DNA of 64,000 nt, taken from Acetatifactor sp. Lineage in GTDB: Bacteria; Bacillota; Clostridia; Lachnospirales; Lachnospiraceae. The notes below the pieces were generated by a model. The model made no database searches. It saw only the letters and a list, made by a program, of their open reading frames with translations, and had not been told where the DNA came from. The DNA lies in assembly GCA_029055435.1 (NCBI GenBank), contig JAIDDH010000074.1, positions 1 to 64,000 of the forward strand, given 5' to 3'. A program made the position numbers and the translations under genes. Of this stretch, positions 48,381-58,554 are shown one piece after another. The stretch's first letter is position 1, and each line of letters starts with the position of its first letter.

Positions 48381-49730
48381 ATGAAAAATGTAAAAGAGAA
48401 TTCTTTTTTGGAGGGGTCAATATTCGGGGCTTTGATTCGATTTGCGGTGCCGGTGCTCGGTGCGCTTATCCTACAGGCGGCCTACGGTGCGGTGGATTTG
48501 ATGGTGGTGGGATGGTTTGGAGACGCGGCCAGCATTTCCGCAGTGGGAACCGGAAGCGGTTTTATGCAGATGGTGACATTTATTATTACCAGTCTTGCCA
48601 TGGGCTCTACCGTGGTAATTGGCCAGCACATAGGGGAGCAAAAACCCGAGGAGGCCGGGAATACAGTGGGAACCACCATCCTGCTCTTTGCCGGGATTGG
48701 GGTGGTAATGACGGTGGTGCTGGAGCTGTTTGCCGGGAAGATTGTGGGAATACTGCAGGTTCCTGCCGAATCTGTGGATAAGACCATCCTTTATTTGCGT
48801 ATCTGTTCAGCGGGAATCCTGGTGATTATCGCCTATAATGTAATCAGCGGTGTTTTGCGAGGGGTGGGAAACGCCAATCTCCCATTTCTCTTTGTGGGAA
48901 TTGCCTGTGTAGTGAATATTATAGGGGATTTGCTTTTGGTGGGCGTATGCAGATTGGATGTGGCGGGCGCCGCGCTGGCAACGGTTCTGGCTCAGCTCGT
49001 TTCTGTGGTGCTGTCGGCGGCGATTATCCGAAGACAAAAGCTTCCCATCTCGTTTTCCTTTGCGCAGTGCAGGATTTATGCAAGGGAGCTGAAACTGGTT
49101 TTGCGTGTGGGCGTACCCATTGCCATTCAGGAAACCATGGTGCAGATTTCATTTCTCGTGGTCAATACTATTGTAAACCAGATGGGGCTTATGCCCTCGG
49201 CAGGATATGGGATTGCCCAGAAGATTATCTCCTTCATTATGTTGGTGCCATCTTCGGTGATGCAGAGTGTATCTGCCTTTGTGGCACAGAATATAGGAGC
49301 AGGACAAAAGGAACGGGCGTGGAAGGGCTTCCTCACCGCCATGGGTACCGGATGTGCTGTGGGAGTAGTCATTTTCCTTGGAGGATTTTTTGGAGGTAGC
49401 GCGATGTCCGCCGTCTTTACCGATGACATGGAGGTTATCGCCCAAAGTGCGGATTATTTAAAAGGATTTTCCATAGATTGCATTTTGACCTGTGTGCTGT
49501 TCAGTAGTGTTGGTTATTTTAACGGGCGTGGAAGGAGTATCCCTGTGATGCTTCAGGGACTTTCTTCCGCTTTCTGTATCAGAATTCCGGTCTCGATTTT
49601 TATGTCGCGGCTCCCGAATGCTTCCCTGATACTGGTGGGGCTGGCGACGCCGATCACCACTATTTACGGAATACTCTTTTTTGTGATATGCTTTATGATA
49701 CTGAAACAGAAAGAGAAGAGACGGATATGA
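48381..49730 (+). CDS. MATE family efflux transporter
   Basis: 449 aa, 12 TM; MATE-type sequence IRFAVPVLGALILQAAYGAVDLMVVGWFGDAASISAVG. Confidence 0.96.
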   Translation: MKNVKENSFLEGSIFGALIRFAVPVLGALILQAAYGAVDLMVVGWFGDAASISAVGTGSGFMQMVTFIITSLAMGSTVVIGQHIGEQKPEEAGNTVGTTILLFAGIGVVMTVVLELFAGKIVGILQVPAESVDKTILYLRICSAGILVIIAYNVISGVLRGVGNANLPFLFVGIACVVNIIGDLLLVGVCRLDVAGAALATVLAQLVSVVLSAAIIRRQKLPISFSFAQCRIYARELKLVLRVGVPIAIQETMVQISFLVVNTIVNQMGLMPSAGYGIAQKIISFIMLVPSSVMQSVSAFVAQNIGAGQKERAWKGFLTAMGTGCAVGVVIFLGGFFGGSAMSAVFTDDMEVIAQSADYLKGFSIDCILTCVLFSSVGYFNGRGRSIPVMLQGLSSAFCIRIPVSIFMSRLPNASLILVGLATPITTIYGILFFVICFMILKQKEKRRI

Positions 49731-50473
49731 CTTTTGGAGAAAAGATACAAAAGCTGAGAAAAGAAAACGGATTGTCTCAGGAAGAATTGGCCTGTCAATT
49801 AGGAGTTTCACGGCAGGCTGTCAGCAAATGGGAGTGTGACAATGGTTATCCTGAGACGGAGAAGATTGTCCGCATGGGCAAATTGTTCCATGTCTCCATG
49901 GATTATCTTCTCAATGAGGAAGATTTACAAAGACAGGAAATCAATCATGATGATGGGGGAATCCATGTCAGCCGGGAAATGGCAGAGGGATTTCTTGAAT
50001 ATCAAAAGAGAAGATTGTGGAAGATAGGCATTGCGGTCGGACTGTTTGTCGGCAGTTTATCCCTCTCTTTCTGGGATGCGGAAATCAGCATGATCCTGTT
50101 CATGGCGCTGATTATTCTGGGAATCGTGCTCCTGTTTTCCGTAAAGATGGCGGACAATCCATATCGCAGGCTTTGGACAGAGCGCTTATCTTTTGATAAA
50201 AACGTAAAATCCGAATTATCCTCCGCCTATGCCGGCAAAAAGAAATCGGCTCAGATGCTCAATCTGATTGGTATTGCTTTGATTGCCATAGGTTTTTTAC
50301 TCTGCCCGCTGTTGGTCTCGGTGGAAATGGATGTCCTGGATAATATTGTTTTGGCCTGCGGGATGGTGATGGCCGGGATCGGGCTGTTTTTATGTGTGTA
50401 TATGTCCGGAATGATCCGGGCGTACCGACTGCTTATTATGAACGAAGAACGGCATGGAAGCTCTGTTGTCTGA
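49727..50473 (+). CDS. XRE family transcriptional regulator with C-terminal TM segments
   Basis: FGEKIQKLRKENGLSQEELACQLGVSRQAVSKWECDNGYPETEKI; overlaps the MATE stop codon. Confidence 0.94.
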   Translation: MTFGEKIQKLRKENGLSQEELACQLGVSRQAVSKWECDNGYPETEKIVRMGKLFHVSMDYLLNEEDLQRQEINHDDGGIHVSREMAEGFLEYQKRRLWKIGIAVGLFVGSLSLSFWDAEISMILFMALIILGIVLLFSVKMADNPYRRLWTERLSFDKNVKSELSSAYAGKKKSAQMLNLIGIALIAIGFLLCPLLVSVEMDVLDNIVLACGMVMAGIGLFLCVYMSGMIRAYRLLIMNEERHGSSVV

Positions 50474-50562
50474 GACTGTTCTATTATATGTTATTCTTAT
50501 TAAGAAGGTAAATAAAAGCCGGATATAAGGCAGAAATAATTTGCAGACAGCACAATTTGATG

Positions 50563-51020
50563 TTATAATCTGCTCATAGAATTCCTCTGTGGAAGTGGAG
50601 GAGCGTTTTATGCTGTTGAAGGAAGTGTTGAAGGAAGAGCGCACGGAGGGCAGAGCAGAAGGCCGGGCAGAAGGTCGGACAGAGGGTAAAGCTGAAGCCA
50701 TTCTTTTGCTATTGCAGGAAATTGGAGCCATACCGGATGAACTGACGGAGAAAATCATGAACGAAAAGAATCTGACTGTGTTAAACGAGTATTTAAAGTA
50801 TGCGGCCAAGGCAGAGTCCATAGAAGACTTTGCGCATAAATTCGCATAGAAAAGGCTGTGTGCAGGAAATTCGAGAGTAGTAGTCTTACGTCGGGCTTTA
50901 CAGATGTATCATGTAAAGTCTGTATCTTTATTATCATAAGGCCCATTCGGGCGGAGTATCAGAGACTAAATAAATTTTTACTATATATCAAAGCAGAGGA
51001 ATTCTATAAGCAGATTATCA
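50563..51020. repeat. 28-bp inverted repeat pair flanking a degraded Rpn locus
   Basis: 50563-50590 TTATAATCTGCTCATAGAATTCCTCTGT; 50993-51020 GCAGAGGAATTCTATAAGCAGATTATCA (reverse complement, 25/28). Confidence 0.7.
50589..50849 (+). pseudogene. C-terminal remnant of Rpn-family nuclease/transposase-like protein
   Basis: LLKEVLKEERTEGRAEGRAEGRTEGKAEAILLLLQEIG... typical Rpn C-terminus; no PD-(D/E)XK core. Confidence 0.65.
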
Positions 51021-51355
51021 TTTTTTATGATGAGAGCTATTTTCAATCTTTTTGGGATAGAACGGGGCCGGAGCAGTTCTGGACACCGGTAAGACAGGGG
51101 AATTCTTTTTGCGGGAGCCGCAATATTGCCACATCGCTTTCCGAAATCTGTTATCATGAGAAAATAGTTTCCGAGCAGGAGGTATTTGAAGAAGATTTAT
51201 GGTTTTATGGCGATGTGCCAGCTTCCGAATAATTATAAAATTTTTATATCTGACGCAGGAGCATGAGAATGTTAAGAAAAATCCGGAATATGCCGATAAC
51301 ACTATTAAATAGTGTGAAAATTTGCATTGATTTCACATAGGAACGGGAGGCATAT

Positions 51356-53935
51356 ATGCTGGAATTTCAGGAAGGATTTTTTGAGCAGGAGGTTCGCAAC
51401 GGATTCTATATAGACACTACAATGAAAACCGTTTGGGCCGCAGAACTGGAGATGTTGCAGAAAATTGCAGAGATTTGTGACAGACATGGCTTGAAATGGT
51501 ATGCGGCTTATGGCACTTTGCTGGGAGCCATCAGACATGAGGGATTTGTGCCATGGGATGACGACATGGATATCTGGGTAAAAAGACCGGATTACAATAA
51601 GCTCATGAAATTACTGCCCAAGGAATTGCCGGAGGGATATCGTGTCAGAAGTCCTTTAACTGATGAGGGATATGAACAGTATCATACATGTGTAAACAGC
51701 GGAAGTGGTATCAGCATTGCAAAAGAGTGGCTTGAACAGTTCCACGGATGCCCTTTTACGGTGGGACTGGATATCTTTCCGCTTGACTATATGCCAAGGG
51801 ATGCGAAAGAGAGGCAATTACAGGAAAATCTCTTAGCTATGGCTGGAAGAATTGCTCAGTTAGCTAAGAATATCGGGCGCGGAGATTATGACGGGGAGGA
51901 TGAGGAGAGTCAAAATCAAAGAAAAGGTTTTCAGGAAGAAATCAGGGAAGGTATTGCGTATCTTGAGGAAAACTGCAAATTAACGCTGGATCATCAGCTT
52001 TTAGAAGATGAAAATTGGGATGCCCTCTCATCTGAACTCTGGAAGTGGGGTAACTATATTGCCATGATGTATAGTGAGGATGAGAGCGATTATATCGTAG
52101 AATGGCTTGATTACATCCAGTATGGTAAGACAAGGATTTTCCCTAAAGCATGGTTTGAGGATGGTTACAGCGCACTGTTTGAGGGATTTATGCTTCCGAT
52201 ACCTGCAGAGTACGACAATATAATGAGGAACATTTATGTGCATCCTCTTGTATATCAAAAGAAAACAGGTATGCACGAGTATCCCTATTATGCAAGACAG
52301 CTTCGGCAGCTTAGGGAGTATGTAAAGGGCATTGAACAGCGCGCATTTGATGTGGGAATTGTAAAAATCGAGGACATCGAGTTGGAGGATGTCCCCACAG
52401 AAATTCCTCAGGAATGGCAGCCATATACATTAAAAGAAGACGGGACGCGCAAGCGTATTATTTTAAGTGCAAATGATGCGGTATTTTATGCCAGACATGG
52501 TCAGCAAGCGTTGGATAAGCTCGAGCAGACTTTAAATGCCTTTGAGAAAGCAAAGGAATCGGTTTTGTTATGGTGGAGGCCGCATCCTGTAATGAAGAAG
52601 ATTTTGGATGAGGTGTCCCCTGAATTGGGAACAAGGTATCAGCGAATTCTGGAGGGATACAAGACTGCAGGATGGGGTATTTGTGACGAGTCGGATAATG
52701 TTGACCGGGCAGTGAAGAACTGCGACGCATATTACGGTGACATGAATGCGATTCTTCAGCCGTTTCAGGACACGGGTAAGCCCATTATGCTTTCAACTAT
52801 AGAGCCTTCTGCAAATAATGAGGATAGAGTGAACGAGTACAGGACATTTTTAAGTATTGCGGATTATGTGGAGGATGGGGATAAAATATACTTTGCCAAC
52901 ACCAATTACAATGCGCTGGTGATAGCCGATAAGGTGAATGGGAAAGTTGAACGGATTATTCCTTTTGATGAATTGGCGCAGAATGTCCGAAATATACATA
53001 TACGATGTGTGAGAAAGGGAAATAAAATATGTTTCCTTCCTGCGGCAGCGCCGTTTGCACATATATATGACATGGATGATAATACTCTTCTTTGCTGCAG
53101 ATTCTTAAGCGAGGATGAGGAAAGACCTTCTAAGAAGACTACTAGATATAATGTATGGAGTTATTTTGATGGAACCGGTGAAGTCTATCTTCTTCCATGC
53201 GCTGGAGAGCAGGGCGTGTGGAGATGGAATGTTGACGATAACACCTTTGAGAGAGAGGAATGGTGGGACGAATTACAGGTTTGCGGATATGTGAGCCATG
53301 GGAGCGTGGACGAGGAATCTTTCTATACTTTAAAGCTTCCTTCAAATTGTTTGTGGATTACCAATGTCAGAACTAAGAAAGTGGAACGTTATGAATTGCC
53401 GGATGCGAATGCAGTTGCTATAACATATGGCGGCGGAAACTTTTGGTATACATTTGCAGATAATTTGAATTGTATTGTGTGCTGGAATCCGGTCAATGGT
53501 GTTGTGGACAGATATCATATAGACTGGACGGGGAGAAAAAAGTATGATGATTTTGTAAAATGGTATTATTTCGAAGGGAATTTATATCTATTCTCATATG
53601 CGGCTCAGACATTGTATCGTTTTGAGCCGGATAAGAGAGAATTGACTTGTGTTTATGAGTCTGATTGCACCAGAGGAAATTTCTTCATGCATGAAGTGGA
53701 ACCGTTTATTCGTCATGTGGGAAATGAGCTGATTTGTCTGATGAAGAATGCCGGGGAGATTGTACGGGTTAATCTGGAGACAAACGAGGTTGTAAGGGAA
53801 GTCGTGAACCTGACGTTGGATGAAAGCGCTAAGGAATATGAGCAAAAGCTTCTGATTGCCAGCAAGGGAGTCCTGCTTGAGGAAACGGATGAAATGACTC
53901 TGGATACCTTTTTGAGATTTTGTCCGGAAAGTTAA
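51356..53935 (+). CDS. LicD-domain protein fused to a phosphotransferase/GT-like middle segment and a propeller-like C-terminus
   Basis: GLKWYAAYGTLLGAIRHEGFVPWDDDMDIWV is LicD; long C-terminus with repeated beta-rich blocks; 859 aa. Confidence 0.85.
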   Translation: MLEFQEGFFEQEVRNGFYIDTTMKTVWAAELEMLQKIAEICDRHGLKWYAAYGTLLGAIRHEGFVPWDDDMDIWVKRPDYNKLMKLLPKELPEGYRVRSPLTDEGYEQYHTCVNSGSGISIAKEWLEQFHGCPFTVGLDIFPLDYMPRDAKERQLQENLLAMAGRIAQLAKNIGRGDYDGEDEESQNQRKGFQEEIREGIAYLEENCKLTLDHQLLEDENWDALSSELWKWGNYIAMMYSEDESDYIVEWLDYIQYGKTRIFPKAWFEDGYSALFEGFMLPIPAEYDNIMRNIYVHPLVYQKKTGMHEYPYYARQLRQLREYVKGIEQRAFDVGIVKIEDIELEDVPTEIPQEWQPYTLKEDGTRKRIILSANDAVFYARHGQQALDKLEQTLNAFEKAKESVLLWWRPHPVMKKILDEVSPELGTRYQRILEGYKTAGWGICDESDNVDRAVKNCDAYYGDMNAILQPFQDTGKPIMLSTIEPSANNEDRVNEYRTFLSIADYVEDGDKIYFANTNYNALVIADKVNGKVERIIPFDELAQNVRNIHIRCVRKGNKICFLPAAAPFAHIYDMDDNTLLCCRFLSEDEERPSKKTTRYNVWSYFDGTGEVYLLPCAGEQGVWRWNVDDNTFEREEWWDELQVCGYVSHGSVDEESFYTLKLPSNCLWITNVRTKKVERYELPDANAVAITYGGGNFWYTFADNLNCIVCWNPVNGVVDRYHIDWTGRKKYDDFVKWYYFEGNLYLFSYAAQTLYRFEPDKRELTCVYESDCTRGNFFMHEVEPFIRHVGNELICLMKNAGEIVRVNLETNEVVREVVNLTLDESAKEYEQKLLIASKGVLLEETDEMTLDTFLRFCPES

Positions 53936-53948
53936 AGGGAAAAATCCA

Positions 53949-54374
53949 ATGCTTGAATTGATTCAAAAAGTGTTAAACGAATATGACAAGGTTTTTCTGA
54001 TTGCTGACAAATCCGTTTATGCAGGGAGTGACTGGGAGCGCTTCTGCAATGTAATACAAGCAATGGAGAAAAAGCCGGAACAAGGAGAGCTGTTTAAGAA
54101 GGTACTTCTTAAGAAGATTCTTCTTATTATAGAGGAAGGGGTTGAATATGATCTGAGTTTTCCCCATGTGGTACTGTCACATCAGGAAACATGGGATCTT
54201 TGGAAATTGTATATGACTTATGAATTTTCAGATCGGTTTTCAGTTTTTCCCGATGGCGGACAATATGGTACAGTTTTCGGCTATTCAGATGCAGGAATCT
54301 TGACGGAGCAGGAAGCTGTAATGGCTATTTTGGGATATAGGAAGGGTATTGAGGATGGACAAATTACATTATGA
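53949..54374 (+). CDS. hypothetical glycan-locus protein
   Basis: 141-aa ORF overlapping the downstream GT9-like gene. Confidence 0.6.
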   Translation: MLELIQKVLNEYDKVFLIADKSVYAGSDWERFCNVIQAMEKKPEQGELFKKVLLKKILLIIEEGVEYDLSFPHVVLSHQETWDLWKLYMTYEFSDRFSVFPDGGQYGTVFGYSDAGILTEQEAVMAILGYRKGIEDGQITL

Positions 54375-55578
54375 GGAAATGAAGTCCAATCTTAACGAAT
54401 TGATAAGACAAAATGCCATACAGGGAACGCGTATATATTTGTTTGGACATTGCAACGCAACCGAAGAATTGGTCGATTTGTTGTTGGAAAAGGGCTTTAT
54501 GGTTACGGCCATATTGGATAATAATACCGATAAGCATGGAAATGTTTATCGCAATATACCGATTAAGGCGCCCGAGGAAATATTGTCTGAGAAAGACAGC
54601 ACGATTGTGTGTATTGCCGCAAGAGCATATGCGGCAATGGCTGCACAGTTAAGGCGGATGGGATATACTGGACCGGTGCGCAAGCTGGTTGATTATAACA
54701 GTTATGCCGAGTATTCGCTGGAGGAAGAAACCATAACCCGGATGAATGAAAGAAGAAAGCGGGGCAGTAAGCGTTTGGAATCCTTAAAAGCAAAGTATAG
54801 GGATTGTTTTCGCATTCTCTGCCCTTTTTCCGCTTTGGGAGATATATACATAATGATGTCGTATCTCCCTCATTTTATGAGAAAAAGAGGGATTGAGAAC
54901 TGCGTTGTGGGGGTTATCGGAAACGGATGCGCCAAAGTGGTACGTCTGTTTGGTTCATATCAGGTGGAGACGTTTGCCCAAAAGGACATGGATGAGGTAA
55001 TACAGGCCGCGCTATATGAGGGGGATGAAGGAACCTTTATCCCGCATCAGGACAGGCCGTATGTGGTTAATCTTTCCAAGGCAATGTATTTTAAGCCGAT
55101 TACTTTGGAACAGATGTACTGCTGCGGCGTGTTTGGTCTGCCGGAGGATACCAGGCCATATGCTCCGGTATGCTTTGCGGAGTACGGAAAACTTGAGACA
55201 ATGCAGGAGGGCAGAGCTGTTATTCTGTCTCCTTACGCCAAATCCGTTACGGCTTTACCGGCTTGTGTTTGGGAGCAGATTGTTGTATACTATGTGAGTA
55301 AGGGATATCAATGTTTTACAAATGTATCGGGTGATGAGAAACCATTACCCGGTACTGCTGCGATAGCGCCTTCCATTGCAGAAATGAAATCAGTGGTGGA
55401 GCGGGCAGGGACGTTTGTGGGGATACGCAGTGGACTGTGTGATGTCATCAGAGATGTGAATGCCAAAAAGATTGCGCTTTATCCTGATTATAATTATTCT
55501 GATACACCTTGGAAAGCGATTGATATATATGCGTTGGACGGATGGACTAATATTGTCGTGAAAGGGGAGGACGCATGA
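54349..55578 (+). CDS. N-terminal Rossmann-like module plus GT9-like glycosyltransferase
   Basis: RIYLFGHCNATEELVDLLLEKGFMVTAILDNN; FRILCPFSALGDIYIMMSYLPHF; AVILSPYAKSVTALP. Confidence 0.65.
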   Translation: MRMDKLHYEEMKSNLNELIRQNAIQGTRIYLFGHCNATEELVDLLLEKGFMVTAILDNNTDKHGNVYRNIPIKAPEEILSEKDSTIVCIAARAYAAMAAQLRRMGYTGPVRKLVDYNSYAEYSLEEETITRMNERRKRGSKRLESLKAKYRDCFRILCPFSALGDIYIMMSYLPHFMRKRGIENCVVGVIGNGCAKVVRLFGSYQVETFAQKDMDEVIQAALYEGDEGTFIPHQDRPYVVNLSKAMYFKPITLEQMYCCGVFGLPEDTRPYAPVCFAEYGKLETMQEGRAVILSPYAKSVTALPACVWEQIVVYYVSKGYQCFTNVSGDEKPLPGTAAIAPSIAEMKSVVERAGTFVGIRSGLCDVIRDVNAKKIALYPDYNYSDTPWKAIDIYALDGWTNIVVKGEDA

Positions 55579-55946
55579 AGGACAAGATAATAATGTCAAC
55601 CTTGCCCAAGACATGGATTTTTGATTTGGACGGTACGCTTCTAAAACATAACGGATACAAACTGGACGGGAAGGACAGTATTTTGCCCGGAGTAAAGGAA
55701 TATTTGGATTCCATCCCGCAAGATGACAGATTGATCATACTGACTTCGAGAACGGAAGAATATCGGGACAGTACGATCTGCTTTCTTGAGGATGAGGGCA
55801 TTCGTTATGATGAGATATTGTTTAACATGCCGTTTGGCGAAAGAATCGTGGTAAACGATCGAAAACCATCGGGACTTGAAACGGCGGTTGCCTTTAATAT
55901 TGACAGAGACCGTTTTGAATTGCCTGATATAGAAAGAGAAAGATAG
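55575..55946 (+). CDS. HAD superfamily phosphatase
   Basis: WIFDLDGTLLKHNGY motif I; IILTSRTEEY motif II; VVNDRKPSG. Confidence 0.85.
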   Translation: MKDKIIMSTLPKTWIFDLDGTLLKHNGYKLDGKDSILPGVKEYLDSIPQDDRLIILTSRTEEYRDSTICFLEDEGIRYDEILFNMPFGERIVVNDRKPSGLETAVAFNIDRDRFELPDIERER

Positions 55947-55964
55947 AATTATTGAGGAGATAGT

Positions 55965-57488
55965 ATGGATTACATTATTGTTCAGGCAGGGGGTAAGGGA
56001 ACCCGATTAGAATATTTGACCAGGAATAAGCCCAAGGCATTGGTGCCGGTGGAAAATCTGCCCATGCTGTTTCACTTGTTCCAGAAATATCCGGACAAGA
56101 AATTTGTGATTATAGCGGATTACAAGAAGGAAGTGCTTCACGAATATCTGGAGTGTTTTGCCAAAGTGATTTATCAGATTGTGGACGCAGGCGGCACGGG
56201 AACCTGTGCCGGAGTAAAGCAGGCGATTGATTTGATTCCGGAGGGTGAGCCCTTCATGCTGGTGTGGTCAGATCTGATTCTGCCCCCGGCTCTCGAGCTG
56301 CCCGAAGGATATGAGACAGCAACCCGGGATGGGGCAACAGCGGATTATGTGGGCATTTCGACTACTTTCCCCTGTAGGTGGAGTTACTCGGAGGGGCGGT
56401 TTTATGAGGAAAAATCTTATGAACACGGCGTGGCAGGATTTTTTCTGTTCACGGATAAGAGCAAGCTTCAGGATGTTCCGGAGAGTGGGGAATTAGTGAG
56501 ATGGATGCAGGAGCAGCAGATGATTTTTCAGGAGCTTTCTCTCGCCGGAACCAAGGAATTTGGTCTGCTGGAGGAATATCAGAAACTGCAGCAGGAGAAA
56601 TGCCGTCCTTTTAACAGGATAACGATTACAGATGATATGGTGATCAAGGAAGGGATTGACGAACAAGGCAGAAAGCTTGCTGTCCGGGAATGCCGGTGGT
56701 ATGAGAAGGCGAAAGAAAACCATATTACGATTCTGCCTGAAATCTATGCTACGAATCCTTTGAAGATGGAGCGTATCCGGGGGAAAAATATTTATGAATA
56801 TGATCTTCCGTATGACGATAAGAAAAAGATTTTGGAGAAGCTTGTCGGTTCATTGAAGCAGCTGCACGAGACGGAAAAAATTCCAACGGACACGTTCAGT
56901 TTAAAGCAAGCTTATTACAATAAGACGATGGACAGAATCAACAGTATTCGCGATCTGGTGCCGTTTGCCAATTGTCAGGAAATTACTGTCAATGGGAAGA
57001 AATGCAGAAATGTGTTTTACTATAAGAGAGAGCTTGGACAGATGTTAGAGCGGCTGAATTGCAGGGAGTTTTGTTTTATTCATGGTGACTGTACCTTCTC
57101 CAACATGATGCTCAGAGAAGACGGAACCCCGGTGCTGATCGACCCCAGGGGATATTTTGGATTTACTGAACTGTATGGCGACCCGCTTTATGACTGGGGT
57201 AAGCTTTATTACTCCCTTGTGGGCAATTATGACCGCTTTAACCTGAAGGATTTCAGGCTTTCGATAAATGAGCGGGACGTAACGCTCGAGATTGCTTCCA
57301 ATCATTGGGAGGACATGGAGCAGGATTTCTTTGCTTTAACCGGCGCAGAACCGTGGGAAATCAAACTGATTCATGCGGTTATCTGGCTGTCGTTAACTAC
57401 CTATGCATGGCAGGATTATGACTCAGTCTGCGGCGCTTTTTATAATGGTTTATACTATTTGGAGGATTGCTATGATCAGCTATTTTGA
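55965..57488 (+). CDS. nucleotidyltransferase fused to APH/choline-kinase-like phosphotransferase
   Basis: VQAGGKGTRLEYLTRNKPKALVPV; C-terminal FIHGDCTFSNMMLREDGTPVLIDPRG. Confidence 0.88.
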   Translation: MDYIIVQAGGKGTRLEYLTRNKPKALVPVENLPMLFHLFQKYPDKKFVIIADYKKEVLHEYLECFAKVIYQIVDAGGTGTCAGVKQAIDLIPEGEPFMLVWSDLILPPALELPEGYETATRDGATADYVGISTTFPCRWSYSEGRFYEEKSYEHGVAGFFLFTDKSKLQDVPESGELVRWMQEQQMIFQELSLAGTKEFGLLEEYQKLQQEKCRPFNRITITDDMVIKEGIDEQGRKLAVRECRWYEKAKENHITILPEIYATNPLKMERIRGKNIYEYDLPYDDKKKILEKLVGSLKQLHETEKIPTDTFSLKQAYYNKTMDRINSIRDLVPFANCQEITVNGKKCRNVFYYKRELGQMLERLNCREFCFIHGDCTFSNMMLREDGTPVLIDPRGYFGFTELYGDPLYDWGKLYYSLVGNYDRFNLKDFRLSINERDVTLEIASNHWEDMEQDFFALTGAEPWEIKLIHAVIWLSLTTYAWQDYDSVCGAFYNGLYYLEDCYDQLF

Positions 57489-58059
57489 GAAACAGTTAAA
57501 AGAGATTGATGAATCGATTCACTCGCTGGACGAGAATGCTTTTAAACGGTGGGTAAAGGAAGCCGTGGACACGATTGATTCCGGACACAAGATTGTGGTC
57601 TCCGGCCTGGGGAAAAATGTTCCTATCTGTGATAAATTCGTGGGCTCCATGATATCATTGGGAATGGATGCTTATTTTCTACATACGAACTCCGCTGTCC
57701 ACGGGGATATGGGTATTGTCAAAGATGGCGATATGGTCATCATCCTCACCAAGAGCGGTGAGACGTCCGAGTCGGTATATCTGGCCAATCTGCTTATGGA
57801 GAGAAAGGTCAATATGTGGCTGCTCTCCTTCGTGCGTGAGAGCACATTGACAAAGCTGATTCCGAATCATATCATCATGGATTTGAAGCATGAGGGGGAT
57901 TTGTGGAACATTATGCCAAATAATTCTACAACATTGAACCTGATTGTGCTGCAAGGGCTTGCCATGCAGATTGCGAAAGAACGGAATATGGATATTGCGG
58001 AGTTTAGGCGCAATCATCCGGGCGGGCACATCGGTAAAGTGCTGAATGAAGAAAAATAA
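57472..58059 (+). CDS. SIS-domain sugar isomerase
   Basis: IVVSGLGKNVPICDKFVGSMISLGMDAYFLH; ILTKSGETSESVY; C-terminal HPGGHIGKVL. Overlaps the upstream gene. Confidence 0.92.
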   Translation: MISYFEKQLKEIDESIHSLDENAFKRWVKEAVDTIDSGHKIVVSGLGKNVPICDKFVGSMISLGMDAYFLHTNSAVHGDMGIVKDGDMVIILTKSGETSESVYLANLLMERKVNMWLLSFVRESTLTKLIPNHIIMDLKHEGDLWNIMPNNSTTLNLIVLQGLAMQIAKERNMDIAEFRRNHPGGHIGKVLNEEK

Positions 58060-58089
58060 CAAGAGAAAAATTTCCTAAAAGGAGCCGAT

Positions 58090-58554
58090 ATGGGTGTTTG
58101 GAGGCAGTTAGCGCAGGCCTGGAAGGGGAGTATTCAATGGAAGGGGCTGAGACGTAAATATGGAATCGGGAAAGATGGTATTATTGTCTTCCTGATAGAA
58201 CAGGATGATGAGTTAAATCAGTATGCCTTTGAATATGCCGGTGATTTAATGGAATTGAAGCATCAGAGCAGCATATTCATGATAACGCCGTATGAGGATG
58301 TGTTCGATCAAATACCGGATTTGGACGGCTCGGTCATCAAAATAAAAATCAGTTCCGGACAATGTGAGTGCATAAAGAAATATTATCAGCTTGTGAGGTT
58401 TTCAGGGAGCGTGTATTTCATCTCTGCCGTATGGCCGGAATCAAACTGGGCGGAACATATACTTGGCAAGCATGGTGTGGATAAAGAAGATTTGGTTTGC
58501 TTAGGAATTTATGCGCTGCGTATTTTGCCGCGAAAGGGAGAAAAGCGGGCATGA
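58090..58554 (+). CDS. hypothetical glycan-locus protein
   Basis: 154-aa ORF with ATGA overlap to the next gene. Confidence 0.6.
   Translation: MGVWRQLAQAWKGSIQWKGLRRKYGIGKDGIIVFLIEQDDELNQYAFEYAGDLMELKHQSSIFMITPYEDVFDQIPDLDGSVIKIKISSGQCECIKKYYQLVRFSGSVYFISAVWPESNWAEHILGKHGVDKEDLVCLGIYALRILPRKGEKRA

Noticed and set aside
50390-50821. 143-aa minus-strand ORF over the Rpn remnant
   Set aside because: Complement of the EGRAEG repeat region and the XRE 3' end; low-complexity shadow ORF.
50858-51232. 124-aa ORF downstream of the Rpn remnant
   Set aside because: Spans one arm of the inverted repeat, lacks a convincing RBS or family signal; more likely remnant sequence.
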